Assembly: GCA_037179385.1 (NCBI GenBank)
Contig: CM074193.1
Coordinates: forward strand, 2,671,931 to 2,735,930
DNA length: 64,000 nucleotides
Reading direction: 5' to 3'
Source of the DNA: Holothuria scabra
Taxonomy: Eukaryota > Echinodermata > Holothuroidea > Aspidochirotida > Holothuriidae
Part shown: positions 35,139 through 48,509 of the stretch, one piece after another
How positions within the stretch are numbered: position 1 is the stretch's first letter
Layout of the letters: each line of letters begins with the position of its first letter
Made by a program: the position numbers and the translations under genes
Notes under the pieces: generated by a model
The model's input: the letters and a program-made list of their open reading frames with translations, nothing else
Databases searched by the model: none
What the model was told of the DNA's origin: nothing

Positions 35139-36628
35139 AGTGTACCTCAAGTCAAAAAATTCAAAAATGTATATTAAAGAACATGGAAAATGAATTCTAA
35201 CAGTTCGACTCCCATCGTAAAAGGACATTCCTGAGTTGAGATATAAAATGTTGAAGTTTATTCACTTAATATAAAATGGTATATTGCGCAATAAATTGTG
35301 ATGTCATTGTTGTACAACTCAAATTACAATCTTTGTATTTCTTTGTTTTTCTGAAAGTTACTGCACCTTGTTCCAAGGTATGATAGCACTCTTACTCTAA
35401 TGGAGTGATGTAATTGATTAAGCCCTCTCTGTATGGCACGCCAAAAGGCTCACCAAATATGATGATGTTCTAAAAATACACGTTCATGTACTAAAATTAC
35501 ACGTTCATGTACTAAAATTACACGTTCATGTACCAAAAATATACGATGATGTACTAACTTCATATGATCATGATGTAAATTTACACCATCATGTACTAAA
35601 ACCATACGTTCATCATGTTAAATGTTACGTTGTACATGTAAAATCACACGTTGTACATCTTAAAACACACGTTGTACATGTAAAAAGGTAAGATCATCAT
35701 GTTATTTTTGTCTCTTCCGCACGCCATACAGAGTGAGCCTTTCGGCGTACCAGAAGTCCGCCAAAAGGCTCACCGAATTTGATGTAGTAAAAGTACACGT
35801 TCATGTACTAACTGCTTACGATCATGTACAGATTTCATACGTTCATGTACTGTTTGCTTACGTTCATGTACTGATTTCATACGATCATGTACCGATTTCT
35901 TACGATCATGAACTGACATTTAGTACATGATCGTACGAAATCAGTACATGAACGTAAGCAAACAGTACATGAACGTATGAAATCTGTACATGATCGTAAG
36001 CAGTTAGTACATGAACGTGTACTTTTACTACATCAAATTTGGTGAGCCTTTTGGCGGACTTCTGGTACGCCGAAAGGCTCACTCTGTATGGCGTGCGGAA
36101 GAGACAAAAATAACATGATGATCTTACCTTTTTACATGTACAACGTGTGTTTTAAGATGTACAGCGTGTGATTTTACATGTACAACGTAACATTTAACAT
36201 GATGAACTTATGGTTTTAGTACATGATGGTGTAAATTTACATCATGATCATATGAAGTTAGTACATCATCGTATATTTTTGGTACATGAACGTGTAATTT
36301 TAGTACATGAACGTGTATTTTTAGAACATCATCATATTTGGTGAGCCTTTTGGCGTGCCATATCTCTGTGCAACATGCTGTGCAAGCAAACAGGAAGTGT
36401 TTAAGGTCACAAAACATTTTTTATTTTAAAGGAAAACAAAGCAAGTTCTAAGAGTTGCACAACAAGAAAGTCACAAATTATTGCGCAACGGACCAATTTG
36501 TTTTAAGTGAATAAACTTCAACATTTTATATCTCAGCTCCAGAATGTCCAATGAAGATGGGAATTGGACTGCTAGAATTCATTTTTTATGCTCTTAATTA
36601 TATATTTTTGAATTTTTTGACTCGAGGT
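35139..36628. mobile_element. Family B element, copy 4, split by a large palindrome
   Basis: The left arm (AGTGTACCTCAAGTC to about 35431) and right arm (36363 to TTAA at 36629) are family B arms. Removing 35432-36362 restores CCCTCTCTGTGCAACATGC, the uninterrupted text seen in copy 1 near 9228. Confidence 0.7.
35432..36362. mobile_element. 931-bp near-perfect palindrome (foldback element) with CGTTCATGTAC arrays
   Basis: The ends are TATGGCACGCCAAAAGGCTC and its exact reverse complement. The arms 35432-35893 and 35921-36362 differ by about five substitutions and one extra 21-bp unit on the left, around a 27-base loop. Each arm carries many copies of ACGTTCATGTAC / ACGATCATGTAC at roughly 20-bp spacing. 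Each also has an inner second set of ends (ACGCCATACAGAGTGAGCC and CCGCCAAAAGGCTCACC). TCTCTG appears on both sides as a likely 6-7 bp target duplication. No coding capacity was seen. A transcript would form a hairpin of about 440 base pairs. Confidence 0.85.
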
Positions 36629-36639
36629 TTAAGTTAATA

Positions 36640-38640
36640 ATGTGGAGCTGCACGGTTTGCTTGCTTTAAAGCCAGTGGACCACATCTGGAAAAAGGTCTT
36701 GGCCGTTCCGACTTCATTGATTAGAATCTCAGCCGTACAACCTAATTCAACCACGTAATAACTTTTAAGTATTCCAACCAACTACGTTGGAATCCACCAA
36801 TGGTTCATTTTTTTAGAACAAGTTATTAAAGCAAATGAAAATTGCCTCTCGACGTTTAGCTTTTGAATATAAGACAAAAGACTTAAAAACTAAAACCCAC
36901 TTTTGATTTTAATTTAAATTGACTTAGCTGGTCTCGGCTCCGATTTCGAGTGAGTTGCCGTACATAACCGGCCAATTCTGATAACAGAATTTCCACTTCC
37001 TGGTCAATTCCGAATCCAGAAAAATACTGAAAGTTCAAGACTCGAGTCAGGAACCGAGTCCGATTCTCGACTCGGTTCTTATAGCTCTGGCTTGTATACC
37101 TCCCAAAGAGGACACCTACACTAACCCTTTTCAGCTTTAAAATATTAAAAATACATAAAACTACATTGAAGTGTATTTCTCACCTTGTAGCATTTTTATA
37201 TCACACAAAAGTGTGACCTTTTTTAGATAAATCCATTTTTCCTTGGCACACTGAACAATTTTGAAATGTCAACAACACGTCCAAGGTCCAAGTGACGCAT
37301 TAATATCCCAGTTACGTGAAAGAAGAAAATGTCCTCAAACGTACTGTAGAAAATCCAAATCTATGAAATCCCCTGAAGTGTTTAAGAAAATTTAGCGCTT
37401 AAATGTCTCCTATCTCATTTGAGACCATGGTCAAAAGTTGCCTACTTGCTAGAAAATTCTTTGAGTTAAATTTCTTTTACTTCCATATTTTTGGATCTGA
37501 CCTTGATTGCTTTTTTGCTTTTATTTATTTGTTCCATGACAGAAACGTGTTTTTCATCTCGTTCTAACCCGGGGTAATATTTCGTTGACCTAATTTCGTG
37601 TCATTCTATTTGATCATTTATACACATTGAGAAACAGAGACAAAAGACCGGAATTCATATTTAAACAGTTACTTTAAATTCTTAAGATTTGACTTCTCAT
37701 TAGGAAAACGATTCTTTCAACTTACAGGACTGTCGACATTGCTTTTATCGTTTATTTAGGTTTCTGTTTGGTAAAAGTGGAAGGAGATCAAGGACAAATA
37801 ACTTCAAAAAGAGATGAACAACTCCACACTTAAAAAAAAAAAAATAGGCCTACTTAAAATGAAAACGCGCGAAACTTCTGCAAATACGCATGTCAGTTTC
37901 ATACGGCGTTTGTATGGAGACTGGTGACAGTAATAATTAAGGATTTTTAAGACCTAAGGGATTTGACGGTTGTCAAGCGGACGATAAAGTGGTATTTCGT
38001 TGGAGGATATTACATGGTATTGCTTTAATTTATGGGTAGGCAAGAAATAACAACGACTGGAAGAATTAATATATTTCAGAACCTTTGAGTTTAGAGTTGA
38101 GAGAGAAATCCTACATTGCTCTTTTAATTTCAAAGATTTGCAAACAGAGTTGGAGAATAGCCACTCCAGTTTATAATCTCTGGATTGAAGTAGTGACGCC
38201 ATCTTAATAGCTTGTTTATGTCCCCCAATTGCGAGTAAGAAATTCCAAGGACATATTTTAAGTTTTCTTCCTTACCTTAAGGAAAATTTGCGAAAGTTGA
38301 GGCGCTTTCATAATTCATAAAAATTATTTGCTATTCGACTAATAATACTCTTTACGACTGTATATTGCAGGTCATTGCCCTAGCAAAGACATAAAGGTTT
38401 ATTTTTTTTATTAATTTATTGTAACTGTTTCAAAAACTGATGAGCTTTTCCGTTACTTGGTTGAATGCATGGACAAATTTTATATTGAAGAGTACACTAC
38501 GAAACTGATATCAACAAATTGGAAGGAGATTATGTTTTACAATTAAATGATTGGCGTTCCAAGCTGCCAAGCCTGTACAAGAAAGCAAGACGTAATCCTT
38601 ATGACTAGTGGTAATGATTACCCGATTGATCTATGGATTA
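36640..38640. other. No gene recognised
   Basis: GACTCG/GAGTCC-rich repeat at about 36945-37085. An A-run lies at 37831-37842. A minus-strand frame at 37954-38202 shows no known domain. Confidence 0.3.
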
Positions 38641-38646
38641 TATACA

Positions 38647-38888
38647 CACTCTAAACAAGTTGGTTAAAAAAACTTACCAACACTTGTTACTTATGTCAAA
38701 TACCTGAAACTGGTTAACGTTTACCCAAGAACTGTTGATTAATTAGTTATCCAAGAGAATTCTTTTACCACTAAATTGCGTAACCAGCCCCTGGGGGTAA
38801 CCAAATAAACAACACATATTGGGGAAAACTTTATCAAATTTCAGGTACTTGACATACGCAACCAGTGTTGGGGAATTTTTTTAGAGTG
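38647..38888. mobile_element. MITE with CACTCTAAA ends
   Basis: CACTCTAAACAAGTTGG and the right end TTTTTTTAGAGTG (reverse complement CACTCTAAAAAAA) lead into arms sharing TATGTCAAATACCTGAAA / TTTCAGGTACTTGACATA. The flanks give no clear target duplication. A related end (GTTTTAGAGTA) lies at about 41192-41202. Confidence 0.6.
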
Positions 38889-39131
38889 CACCAATAATTC
38901 GATTGCTTTTTACTTTAAGGTGCACATAAGTTATTGATATTTTCGGTGCAGATGAATGCAGTTAGTACCAGAACAATACTATACTTTGCTTAGCAGTTTT
39001 TAGTCAAAATCACAATGAAATCCGTAATTGTATAATGAAAGCAATTAAATTAAATAAACCAATGCACATTTTTCTTGTACTTATATATTTTTATATTTTT
39101 TTTAAATGCTGGTTAAAAGGCTAACATCTTA

Positions 39132-39180
39132 TAGCATATATATATAAATAAATATATATATATATATATATTATATATAC
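39132..39180. repeat. (TA)n tract at the 3' side of the Penelope-like element
   Basis: TATATATATA interspersed with AAATAAAT. It abuts the presumed 3' end of the retroelement. Confidence 0.75.
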
Positions 39181-39281
39181 AAATACAAATAATTGCCCAA
39201 AAAACAAGACTGGACAGAGTGCTCAATTCTGCAAGCAGAAGAGCGGATATCGACCATGTATTTATGCTGTAAAAGCAAACA

Positions 39282-39329
39282 AAACCCTACTTAAAGTTTC
39301 TCACAAATCAATGCGATCGTCAGGGGATC
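39282..39329 (-). ncRNA. Hammerhead ribozyme, minimal type I, in the PLE terminal region
   Basis: On the minus strand the core reads CTGACGA (39317-39323), a 5-bp stem II (TCGCA/TGTGA with loop TTGATT), GAAA, a very short stem III (C...G with loop TTTAA), then the cleavage triplet GTA. CCC/GGG forms the base of stem I. All invariant core positions are present. Hammerheads with such short stem III are known from the long terminal repeats of Penelope-like elements, where they process the RNA. The ribozyme starts about 40 bases after the stop of the endonuclease frame. Confidence 0.8.
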
Positions 39330-39369
39330 TCGGTTAACAATGAACACAAGCCTTCGCCGTTCTGGGTTT

Positions 39370-40697
<1,328 letters not shown>

Positions 40698-40699
40698 AC

Positions 40700-42290
40700 A
40701 AGGAGAAAAATTTAACTAATTTAGGTGAAATTATGTAAACTGAACCGTAACACTAAAATCACCGGGAATTAATTAAGACATCAAAAGACGGCAAAAATTT
40801 CTAGAAATCTCATAGTTTAAGCTGTAGACAAAGTAGTCGGATTCGGAACCGATCATTTTTTTGGTGGGGGGGGGGGGTTCTTTATGACCGGTCAGAAAGA
40901 GCCAAAAATTTGTCAACCAGTGTAAATATATGATTTGTATTTAATGTTAATGAAAATAAAATGCCAACTGACTTTTTGTGACATAACACCGACACATATT
41001 TTTTATCGGACTGCTTAGTCCAATAAAGTAACCGAGGACAACTGGTTATTATTTAACACAAAAATGTTAATTTTTGATATAATCCATGAATTCTACCAAT
41101 TTAACGTTAATTTTGACCAGCAGCTCTTGTCTAATTTAACCAGAAAGGGTTGGTTAATTTGTGCCCACGATATTGGTTAAATCTAACCAATGTGTTTTAG
41201 AGTACAGGCAAAAGGGGATCAATTTTTCCCTAGTCTACTTTTTAAGGAGGGAGGGGCAGTGGCTAGGTCAATTTTGTCCAAACATTGAAGTCTGAAACAA
41301 GTTGCCCTAATATTTACTGACATGCAGGCGCTTTGTTAAACGTTAAATGTTTGATAAACCACATGATGAGAACTCCGACTGCCCCTTTCGTCAAAGGGGA
41401 CGGAAAATTTCGCTTACGGAAGACGATTGAGATTCAAGACACTTATGCCATTTTCGAAAAAGCTTCCAAAAGGCAAAGAGCTCTGTCTCATTTTGCTGGA
41501 ACAGATCAACCATTTTAGTCCTAATTGAAGACGTATGCCCCTGCTTATGCCCGGCTTGCATGACTTGCGACCCCTTTCCTTGCTATATTTTCATAATACG
41601 TTTAAACCAGGGAGATGAAACTCACTGTTTACACTAAACATACTAGAAGACGGTCTAATGTTACAACGCTGAACAGGCGAAGATTTTGCGTCTTCAAAAG
41701 GAGGGGGCTCAACCCAATGGAATGGAACCCAAAAGGATGCCGCTACGATGACATAGACTTCCCGTCCGATTGCTAGCCCTCTGTAAGTAGTTCTTATATG
41801 GAGTCAGAAAAGCATTTTACCTGGAGTGAGTCGGCTATCAACCCCATTACATGGAAAATACGAAAGCTAACCATATGACCTGGTGACATCGCGGTTGCTT
41901 ACTCAGTTGTGGCGTTTTTAGCTCTGGTTTAGCCCCAAAATATACTAACTGACCGTGGATTGCACTAGTGTGGGATTCTCATGCTCATAGGTACATGTAA
42001 TGCCTGTTCCCAATGGAGTCCTCAAAACAACGTGATGAAAAAGTTACTAACGCTGTGATGCTTTAAACATGGGAATCTCTTATAAACATGTGCATCTCTC
42101 ATAAAAGATATGCTAAATGAAAAAATGTGTAATTTTGAACATGTAACAGGCTGGCAGGGCGGGACTGCAGTACCTGAAAACAGAACTTAATTGTGCCACA
42201 ATTGACGAAAACCGAATCATGTTATTGGTATTACGGTGTTTTATTATAATTTTGTTAGGCCTATGACCTAGCAAAATATCCTTGAAACAA
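40700..42290. other. No gene recognised; MITE-like remnant at about 40985-41202
   Basis: A G-run lies at 40864-40876. TTGGTTAAATCTAACCAATG near 41174, ending GTTTTAGAGTA, resembles the CACTCTAAA MITE. Otherwise no supportable feature. Confidence 0.35.
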
Positions 42291-42298
42291 GCAGTAAC

Positions 42299-42405
42299 AT
42301 AGCCTGCGTAGCTCCTCTGTGGTTGCAACCCCCTTAGGCTGCGGCCCCTCAGTTGGTTTTTCGTTGCGATGAGCTGAACGAAAACTTCGTCTGCTCCGCG
42401 GGCTA
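42299..42405 (+). mobile_element. Family D MITE, copy 1
   Basis: This 107-bp element (ATAGCCTGCGTAGC ... GCTCCGCGGGCTA) has GCAGTAAC duplicated at 42291-42298 and 42406-42413. The core GATGAGCTGAACGAAAA is shared with copies 2 and 3. The 8-bp duplication and short inverted ends suit a hAT-type source. Confidence 0.8.
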
Positions 42406-42419
42406 GCAGTAACCTTGTC

Positions 42420-44025
42420 TAGAAGCCTGGTATACCTTTCCATATATATCGTTTAAATGCTAGCATAAAACATCAGGTCCCAGAATGAAACTAATACGTT
42501 TTTTATGTTAAAGCTCATATTTCTACTTCATAATTTTTGTACCAGCACTACCATTTCATATGAAATATTTCGTCCCTGGAAGAGTAATCCTTGAAGGATT
42601 GTATAAACGTATGATATAAAAATGCAGGGTCACGGGAAGTACCCGTGAGTTGAAAGTCCTTTGTGTTATAAAATATGAATGAGCCCATAATTGATTGGCG
42701 GGTCAAGGACAAAGTTAAGCAACTCAGCTTTCGCTCAGAGCAGTCTTTCTGGCTTAGTGGAGTTCAACAAGCAAGTTCATATTTTATTATACAATACATA
42801 GACTAACTCTTGATGTGATTGATGCTGTGGGCCCCAGCAGAGCCGTCGCTGGACATCAAATGGCAAATTGATTCGAGTTCGGGCTGAGTTGATAGGACAA
42901 AGGGTCACTGACTTGGAATATCTCCTTAAAGGAAGTCCGCCCGTTCGCTGTTCTTTTCGACTACCGAATAAATCGCACGAAGGGTAGCCAGCTAGCCAAG
43001 CATGTTTCAATACCAGTTAGGATTAATCTCACTGTCATTGGATGAATCTCATGGCAGTGACTTTGGCAGAGAATGACAAAACCAATTCGTCATAAAAATT
43101 CCCCGTTACTTTTTCTTTATGGTTGTGAATCGCTTAGTCGTTGGGCAAGGATTCATACAGTTTCGATAATCAGATGAACAGTTGAGTAGCAGCCTAGAAG
43201 GCAGATCTGCTCGAATGATTTGATAATAGGAGCAACGAACTAAACTATCTAATCTAACCTTCACTTTAAGATTATGAATAAAAAATGTTATAAGTTACAT
43301 GATTGTCTTTCATCCTGACTTGGTTATTAGAAAACAAATGGACCCATGTCATTCTACACGATGTTAAATATGTGACAGAAAGTTTTATTGCAAGTCCTTG
43401 AGGGATACGCCCTGACCGTGATCAGGTGATGACCGTTCTGTAAATTTATGTTTGCATTATTGTGAAGTCATACTAGTGGCCCTAGCCAAGGTTAAATTTC
43501 TATATATCTGTGTTTTACACACCTTTTCACGAAAACAATGTGTGGTGATTTTCACTTTAATCCAGGTGAAATTCACCGGTACTAGAAGTGGTTCCTTAGC
43601 ACAATCTGTACTAAGAGTGAATTTAACTCTCGTGCTTTTGCCCCTCACCTTCTTCCCCGCGGAGCTGACGAAACTTTTTTTTTCAGTTGATTGCTGCTAA
43701 AACTTGCCAAAGGAGGAGTAAGCCTAAGCAGGCGCGACGCAGGCTACCCGCCTTCGCTACCCTTTCCAGGAAACCGGCTTGAAAACGCTTAAATTAAGTT
43801 TTATCAGCTGTACAGTTTCTGCCCGGCGGCTTTTCAGCCAGGCGCGTAACCGACTGCGTCATCGTCTGAGCAACCAATTTTAGTGTAAAAAGCACTGAAC
43901 ACATCAATCAATCAAATTTGTGTCATTTGAATATCATTTCCTGTGATATTTGAACCAATTGTTGCATTTAAACTTTTATTCACACCATCGGTAAGTACTG
44001 TAAACCAACTAAAAGGTAAGTTACA
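42420..44025. other. No gene recognised
   Basis: A GTGAAATTCACC/GAGTGAATTTAACTC patch at about 43545-43625 resembles the repeat at 10.5 kb. The minus frame at 42777-43010 shows no known domain. Confidence 0.3.
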
Positions 44026-44032
44026 AAATTAA

Positions 44033-44337
44033 AGGGCAAATTCTCTTACCCCAAACTACACTTTTGGTGGGGGGTTACCAAAATTCTCAATTGGCTCAGC
44101 TCTTTGAATGACAGCTAATTAAAGAAAAGCAGAGTATCAAAGCTCCTAACACACAACATGAACTGTACTGAGAGTGTTTTGATTATACACATTAAGCTTT
44201 TCTATACTCACTATGAAGAAATGAACTGAGATAGTATCTGGATGAGGATGAATTTAAGACGACTGTGGGAGGGGCTTAAGTAAGAAGGTTAGGAGACTTG
44301 GTAGGGCCTATATGTTTGGGGTGAGAGAATTGGGCCT
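44033..44337. mobile_element. TTAA MITE of the 7541 family, near-complete copy
   Basis: TTAA (44029-44032) precedes AGGGCAAATTCTCTTACCCC; the right end reads GGGGTGAGAGAATTGGGCCT. The right target reads TAAA, a mutated or imprecise TTAA. Shares TTTGGGGTGAGAGAA and GTGGGAGGGGCTTAAGTAAG with the 7541 copy. Confidence 0.7.
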
Positions 44338-44344
44338 AAATTTA

Positions 44345-45280
44345 GGCAAACGAAGTCTCCTGAAACTTATTTTGAAATAAGAACCAATTCCCCTAAGATT
44401 TTTTCTTATTCCTGTTTACAAGTATCTTTCGCGTTATGTCAGGACGTACATGTACACATTCAAGGAAAACCAATGAATGAGTTCATCTCCTAAATTTAAA
44501 AAAACTGAAAAAATTATTGTAACATGACTTCCAAGAGCCGCGGCACTGCAGACTATAACACTAATTCCAATTGGGGTAATTGCATATCCTCTTTAAACTA
44601 TAGGAATTCCAGTCGGCCGGCAGAAAACGGCAAGGGTATAATTAACCTTTCTTTGTCTCTCCGGGTATTGTGGTTTTAACCATAAAATCCCCCAAAAGTC
44701 ACCTCCTAGCCATTGTGTGAGTCTCGTAGTATTACCTTTATTTAGGAACAAAACAAACCAACCAAAAAGCAAGAAAGACCGAACTTGAAATCGATCACAA
44801 TCTTTTTTCGACAGGATGTTGTGTCATCCTCGTATGAACTCCATGTTCAAGGATACAGCCTTGGCGGTTCGGGAAGTTCATCACACTTTGTGACAAACAA
44901 CAACAGACTGCGATGTCCTTCGTACTGCAGATATAGTGGGAACGTTTGAATACTTACCAACCGTATCATTGCATAGTGTCCCAGGATTCACAGAAACCTA
45001 AATGATTACCAAAATAGCTTGGAATTTTTGTAGAGTATGCGACTATGGTAACATGACGGAAAATTCCCGTTTAATTTGCAGCTTGCAACGTTTAAGTTTA
45101 GAAATGAAAAAATACATAAAAATTAAAATAATGTTCCTTTTGGAATAACAATAGAATTATATCTAAAAGAGAATGAATTTTATTGGTACATACTTTTTAC
45201 TAAATTGTTGAGACAAAAATATGGAAATTATACTCTCTAAAATTAATAAATTTAAAATTACCGTAGTCTAATAGAGTTGA
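44345..45280. other. No gene recognised
   Basis: No supportable feature. Confidence 0.3.
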
Positions 45281-45283
45281 AAT

Positions 45284-45353
45284 AAATCTAAAAGAATAGA
45301 ATTAGTGACCAATCGAAAGACCGATTGGTCACTAATTCCTTTCTTTTAGATTT
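45284..45353. repeat. Near-perfect hairpin, 32-bp arms
   Basis: AAATCTAAAAGAA... and its inverted partner close on ATTAGTGACCAATCG / CCGATTGGTCACTAAT with a loop of about five bases. Two or three mismatches per arm. The sequence outside the arms is also weakly symmetrical. Confidence 0.7.
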
Positions 45354-45625
45354 AAACTCCAATAATTTTAATCTTACGATTTAAGAGAGTTCCAATTCTT
45401 TTGAAATATACAGTCGAACTAGACTAGATTGTGTAATAGTTCTTCATGTCCTAGTTCATCTCGTATATATCTGTTTTCTTTCATCTTGAAATTAAAACGT
45501 TGATAATAATAATAATATTAATAACTGGCAAATGTCAAGGTTTTCCTTCATGACATATCGTGAGAAGAGAGCGTACAAGTATGATGGCTTTGGTACAACG
45601 TGTTGTGGGTTCTGAAAAAAATGAA

Positions 45626-45670
45626 AAAAAAAAAACAAACAAACAAACAAAAAACAAACAAACAAACAAA
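45626..45670. repeat. (AAAC)n microsatellite
   Basis: AAAC/CAAA units in two runs after a string of A. Confidence 0.8.
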
Positions 45671-45699
45671 TTGGCACGTGGGTGATAAAAGTAAGACAA

Positions 45700-45875
45700 C
45701 TTAATTACTTCACAATCTACCACTTTAAACAGTTAAATCGAGTTAACAAGTTTCAGCATTTTATTTTGGAGTGTCATTCATGATGATGGGAGCTTATCCA
45801 TATGAATTCATTTTTCAAACTTTGTAAGATAAATTACTCATGCAATGTTAGTCAGTTCCAGGTACATCTTTACGG
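45700..45875. mobile_element. Family B fragment, strongly diverged
   Basis: Weak similarity to the family B right arm: ACAAGTTTCAGCATTTTAT, ATGATGGGAGCTTATCC, GAATTCATTTTTCA and CCAGGTACATCTTTA. Confidence 0.35.
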
Positions 45876-45879
45876 CCTT

Positions 45880-48500
45880 TGATGTTAAATCCAGAGTTCC
45901 CGCCGCCTTGAGGGATACTGCGAAACCATAGAATTATCAACTTCGTCCGTAGACTCCGTACAACCTCCCAGACCGCGGGAAATTAATTCCCTGACAGTTT
46001 ACGGAGAATGCCCACACGAGTGTTCCAAGCCCGCCTCGGGCTTTTTTATCCCTTCCGTCTACATTTGGTAATCTACCTTATTCACGTCATTTTGATAAAG
46101 TTTACACTTTATTAAAATAGGTGTTTGATTTGGTTAAACCGAATGTGTTCCGCCGAACTTGCTTTACGAAGGGCAAGAAAAGTTGAAGGACAGAGCTTAG
46201 AAAATGTTCTCAGTGATTGAATGTATTGGCTGTTTAAAATTAGAAAACATTATCATTGTCCTGAGTAAGACAGGGTAAGTTGGTAAGATACCTTAGAACG
46301 AAAGACGCGACCGATGAACCTCTGTAACACCATCACGGAACTGCAAAAGAAGCTTCTTGGTAACTCTTTTCAAAGTGCCGGCCATTGCTGAGCTATACGA
46401 GTCCTGTTGGGCTTTGGAACAAAATGTGTGCATAGACCAAGTGAGTTGTCCTATTAGTTGATTAGAAAATATTATCTCATTGGCAGTTTGCATAGGGTAG
46501 CAATTACGGCATTTTTAATGCAGTAATTGTGAATTCTCTTTCAAAATGACCTCCGAAGGGTATATAAACATTGCAATAATTCTGTACTCCAAACGAGTGG
46601 TAACAAACCTAATTAAAAATAAAAAAATCTCATTAAAAGTAAGCATATTATCAATCTCTTCTTAGTTACGTCACACGTTTGTTCTTTTGAAAGATGTTGA
46701 TTTCGTTTTATGTTGTAAAATTCAATTTTGTTTTATGAATAGACAAATGTATTGGCCAATTTTTAAGCGACTTGAGCTTTTTGTCGTGATTTAATCTTCT
46801 TTTGAGTCAATCTTTTATTTTGTTTTTGTTTTTGGTTGTGCTTAAATAATGCATATAAAAATTAGTACTTTGAAAACATTTGACTTCTTTGCAATCCGAT
46901 GAAAATATGGTGTCACATACTTTGAATGTGATGCAGTTTCAACTTATTTGGGTGATATCATTATAAAACTTGTGGAATGTAGATTAAGCGAGGAATTTTC
47001 TGTTACCTACTGATAAACACATGCTCCTTTTTGGAAAGAACACACCTACAGAATCACGGATCCCCCACGCTGGTCAAACGTTTGCCCAACTGTTTTAAGG
47101 GGTACCTGATGGGCCCATGCCAGTGTTGGAATAATGTGACACTCTAAGGTGTAGTCTGAGTTTTTATCACTTCATCTCAATCACATCTTCCAGTCATAGA
47201 CTTGAATTGTGAATTGCCGTTAGTAAGAATTTATTTATTTATTTAGACTATTTTATATTTGAATGCACTGGATGGATAGAATACCGGTAAACGCACATGT
47301 GTAGGCAAAATTTTCAAGTGACATATGGCAACTTTTCAAAACTTTAGATAGTCTCTAGATAAAAAAGTAGCAACTTTGTGTCTGTTTCTTTAACCCGTTG
47401 ACGCACCCCTTCCTCAGCCCCCAGTAAACATTCCTGCAATGAAAACCCTTGATAGGTTGCCTGTGTAACATGTTATAACATTAATAAGTTCAGACTCCAT
47501 TTTACGACTGACTTGTCTTGTAACTCATGATCGATTGCAAAATTGAAGTAATTGAGTCACTCAGCATTGGAAGTAGTTTAGTTTAATATCAACTTCATCA
47601 GACAAGATAACTTGTTGCAAATTGAGCACGTTAGAAGCGCCCTTCAGAAAATGTTCGCTCCAAATATTGTTCAAAAGAGTAAAATTGAAGTCAAGGTGAT
47701 GCACAGATTGTGACCCCTGGCGCCACCAAGAGGTATTGTTGTTAACAAGAAGAGCAAGGTCACTAAAACCTCGTATGTAATAGAACAAGTTCATCGAATA
47801 GCAAGTTGAAGGTCGCACAAGCATTGTATGGATGCCGGCCCTGCCGTAATGTAGGCCAACAGATCAGCGTAGGCTTAATATGCGGGTATGCACACAACCG
47901 GTCTGATTCCGTATACCTGAATTGCATTTAAATCATTGCAAGTAGAGACGCAATGAAAATTGTAACGTTAAATCGTGACGAAGACCTGCACAATAAAACA
48001 ACACAACATGCACGCTATTTTTAGTATGATGTCGTAATCTTACTCAGATTGTATCATTTAGTATTCCCATTTCACTCAGCTGTAAGATATGATCTAAAGG
48101 TGAGCCTTCTGTAGAAACTGTAATCATCTATCAATCACCTATCAATAACCAGGGACAGAAACGTGTTCAATGGAGAGGGGGTATCCCCACTTCTGTTAGT
48201 CAAGTCGTCGAGGAGGGGATTCATTCGGAGGGGCAGTTTAAACCGAGCAAAAGATGAACCCCTATATTGGCCGTCATGAGTGTTTAAATGTTTCAAATAC
48301 GGCAACATTTTGCAACGGCTTCTCATCCCTCTTACAAAAAGGAAAAAAATTCCCAACCCTTCCCCGTTGCCCCCTTAATTGAAACTTCCTCGGTACTTTC
48401 CCTTAAAAGGGCTATGCGACCCCGGCAGCCCGAAGCAGTTTCTGATAAACCAGTACATCATTAATTAATTTAGTTATTTATGAAAAACGACTATCTTCAC
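45880..48500. other. No gene recognised
   Basis: Minus-strand frames at 46293-46493 and 47561-47824 have no recognisable domain or splice context. (ATTT)n near 47229-47244. Nothing else supportable. Confidence 0.3.
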
Positions 48501-48509
48501 ACTCGTAAC

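Noticed and set aside
35140..36360. CRISPR-like array suggested by the regular CATGTAC repeats
   Set aside because: The repeats are degenerate and mirror-symmetric within a palindrome, there are no unique spacers or cas genes, and the context is eukaryotic.
47561..47824. Minus-strand frame of 87 codons
   Set aside because: No ATG context, splice signals or known domain; length is within chance for AT-rich DNA of this size.
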